Origin: Bacillota bacterium
GTDB taxonomy: Bacteria; Bacillota_E; Sulfobacillia; Sulfobacillales; Sulfobacillaceae
DNA length: 5,295 nt
Reading direction: 5' to 3'
Assembly (NCBI GenBank): GCA_021820165.1
Contig: JAKADW010000172.1
Span: 1 to 5,295, forward strand
The notes below the pieces were generated by a model, which did not search any database, had not been told where the DNA came from, and worked only from the letters and a program-made list of their open reading frames with translations. Numbering within the stretch: position 1 is the stretch's first letter; each line of letters opens with the position of its first letter. The position numbers and the translations under genes were made by a program. Positions 5,287 through 5,295 of the stretch are shown in pieces.

Positions 5287-5295
5287 ATGAGAGGG
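5287..5295 (+). CDS. Possible start of a further gene, cut by the right edge
   Basis: An ATG at 5287, nine bases after the stop of the small membrane-protein gene, begins a frame reading M-R-G up to the window edge. The preceding agcgga is only a modest ribosome site. Nothing can be said about the product. Confidence 0.2.

Overview
The window holds seven protein-coding genes on both strands and no RNA gene, insertion sequence or CRISPR array that I can see. Base composition is moderate (slightly above 50% G+C by eye) and gene density is high. Shine-Dalgarno sites are strong and purine-rich (GGAG, GGAGGT, AAGGAG). This is bacterial chromosomal DNA. A moderate-GC thermophilic or acidophilic Bacillota (Sulfobacillus-like) or a Chloroflexi-like host would fit the gene set, but that is a weak inference from gene types, not a match I could run.

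Layout, left to right. (1) Bases 1-1203, plus strand: the C-terminal part of a bacterial SNF2-family ATPase, cut by the left edge. (2) 1184-1621, plus: a 145-residue protein overlapping the SNF2 gene by 20 bases, with a compact CxCx4CxH motif like a SWIM zinc finger. SNF2 and SWIM proteins are a known bacterial pairing. (3) 1604-1635: a perfect 10-bp hairpin whose T-run lies on the minus strand, so it is an intrinsic terminator facing leftward traffic. (4) 1772-2479, plus: a short-chain dehydrogenase/reductase that keeps the Tyr and Lys of the active site but appears to have lost the Asn and Ser. (5) 2476-3021, minus: a four-helix DUF2231-type membrane protein, meeting the SDR gene tail to tail with overlapping stop codons. 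(6) 3179-4594, minus: a 471-residue ThyX-like protein made of two ThyX-type repeats. (7) 4626-4886 (start uncertain), minus: a small helical protein of unknown function 31 bases upstream of the ThyX-like gene, probably in the same operon. (8) 5119-5277, plus: a divergent 52-residue single-span membrane protein.

The most interesting item is the ThyX-like gene. The FAD/dUMP signature of classical ThyX (RHR, a spacer, then S-x-N/Q-E-x-S-x-R-Y) is split between the two repeats. Repeat 1 keeps the QERSTRY half but has DEP where RHR should be. Repeat 2 keeps RHR but lacks the ExSxRY half. This suggests a fused pseudo-dimer with complementary half-sites, either a composite thymidylate synthase or a derived flavoenzyme. 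The second interesting point is transcriptional. No terminator is visible between the convergent SDR and DUF2231 genes, and the first leftward terminator I see lies beyond the SDR gene, so the DUF2231 message may run antisense through all of it.
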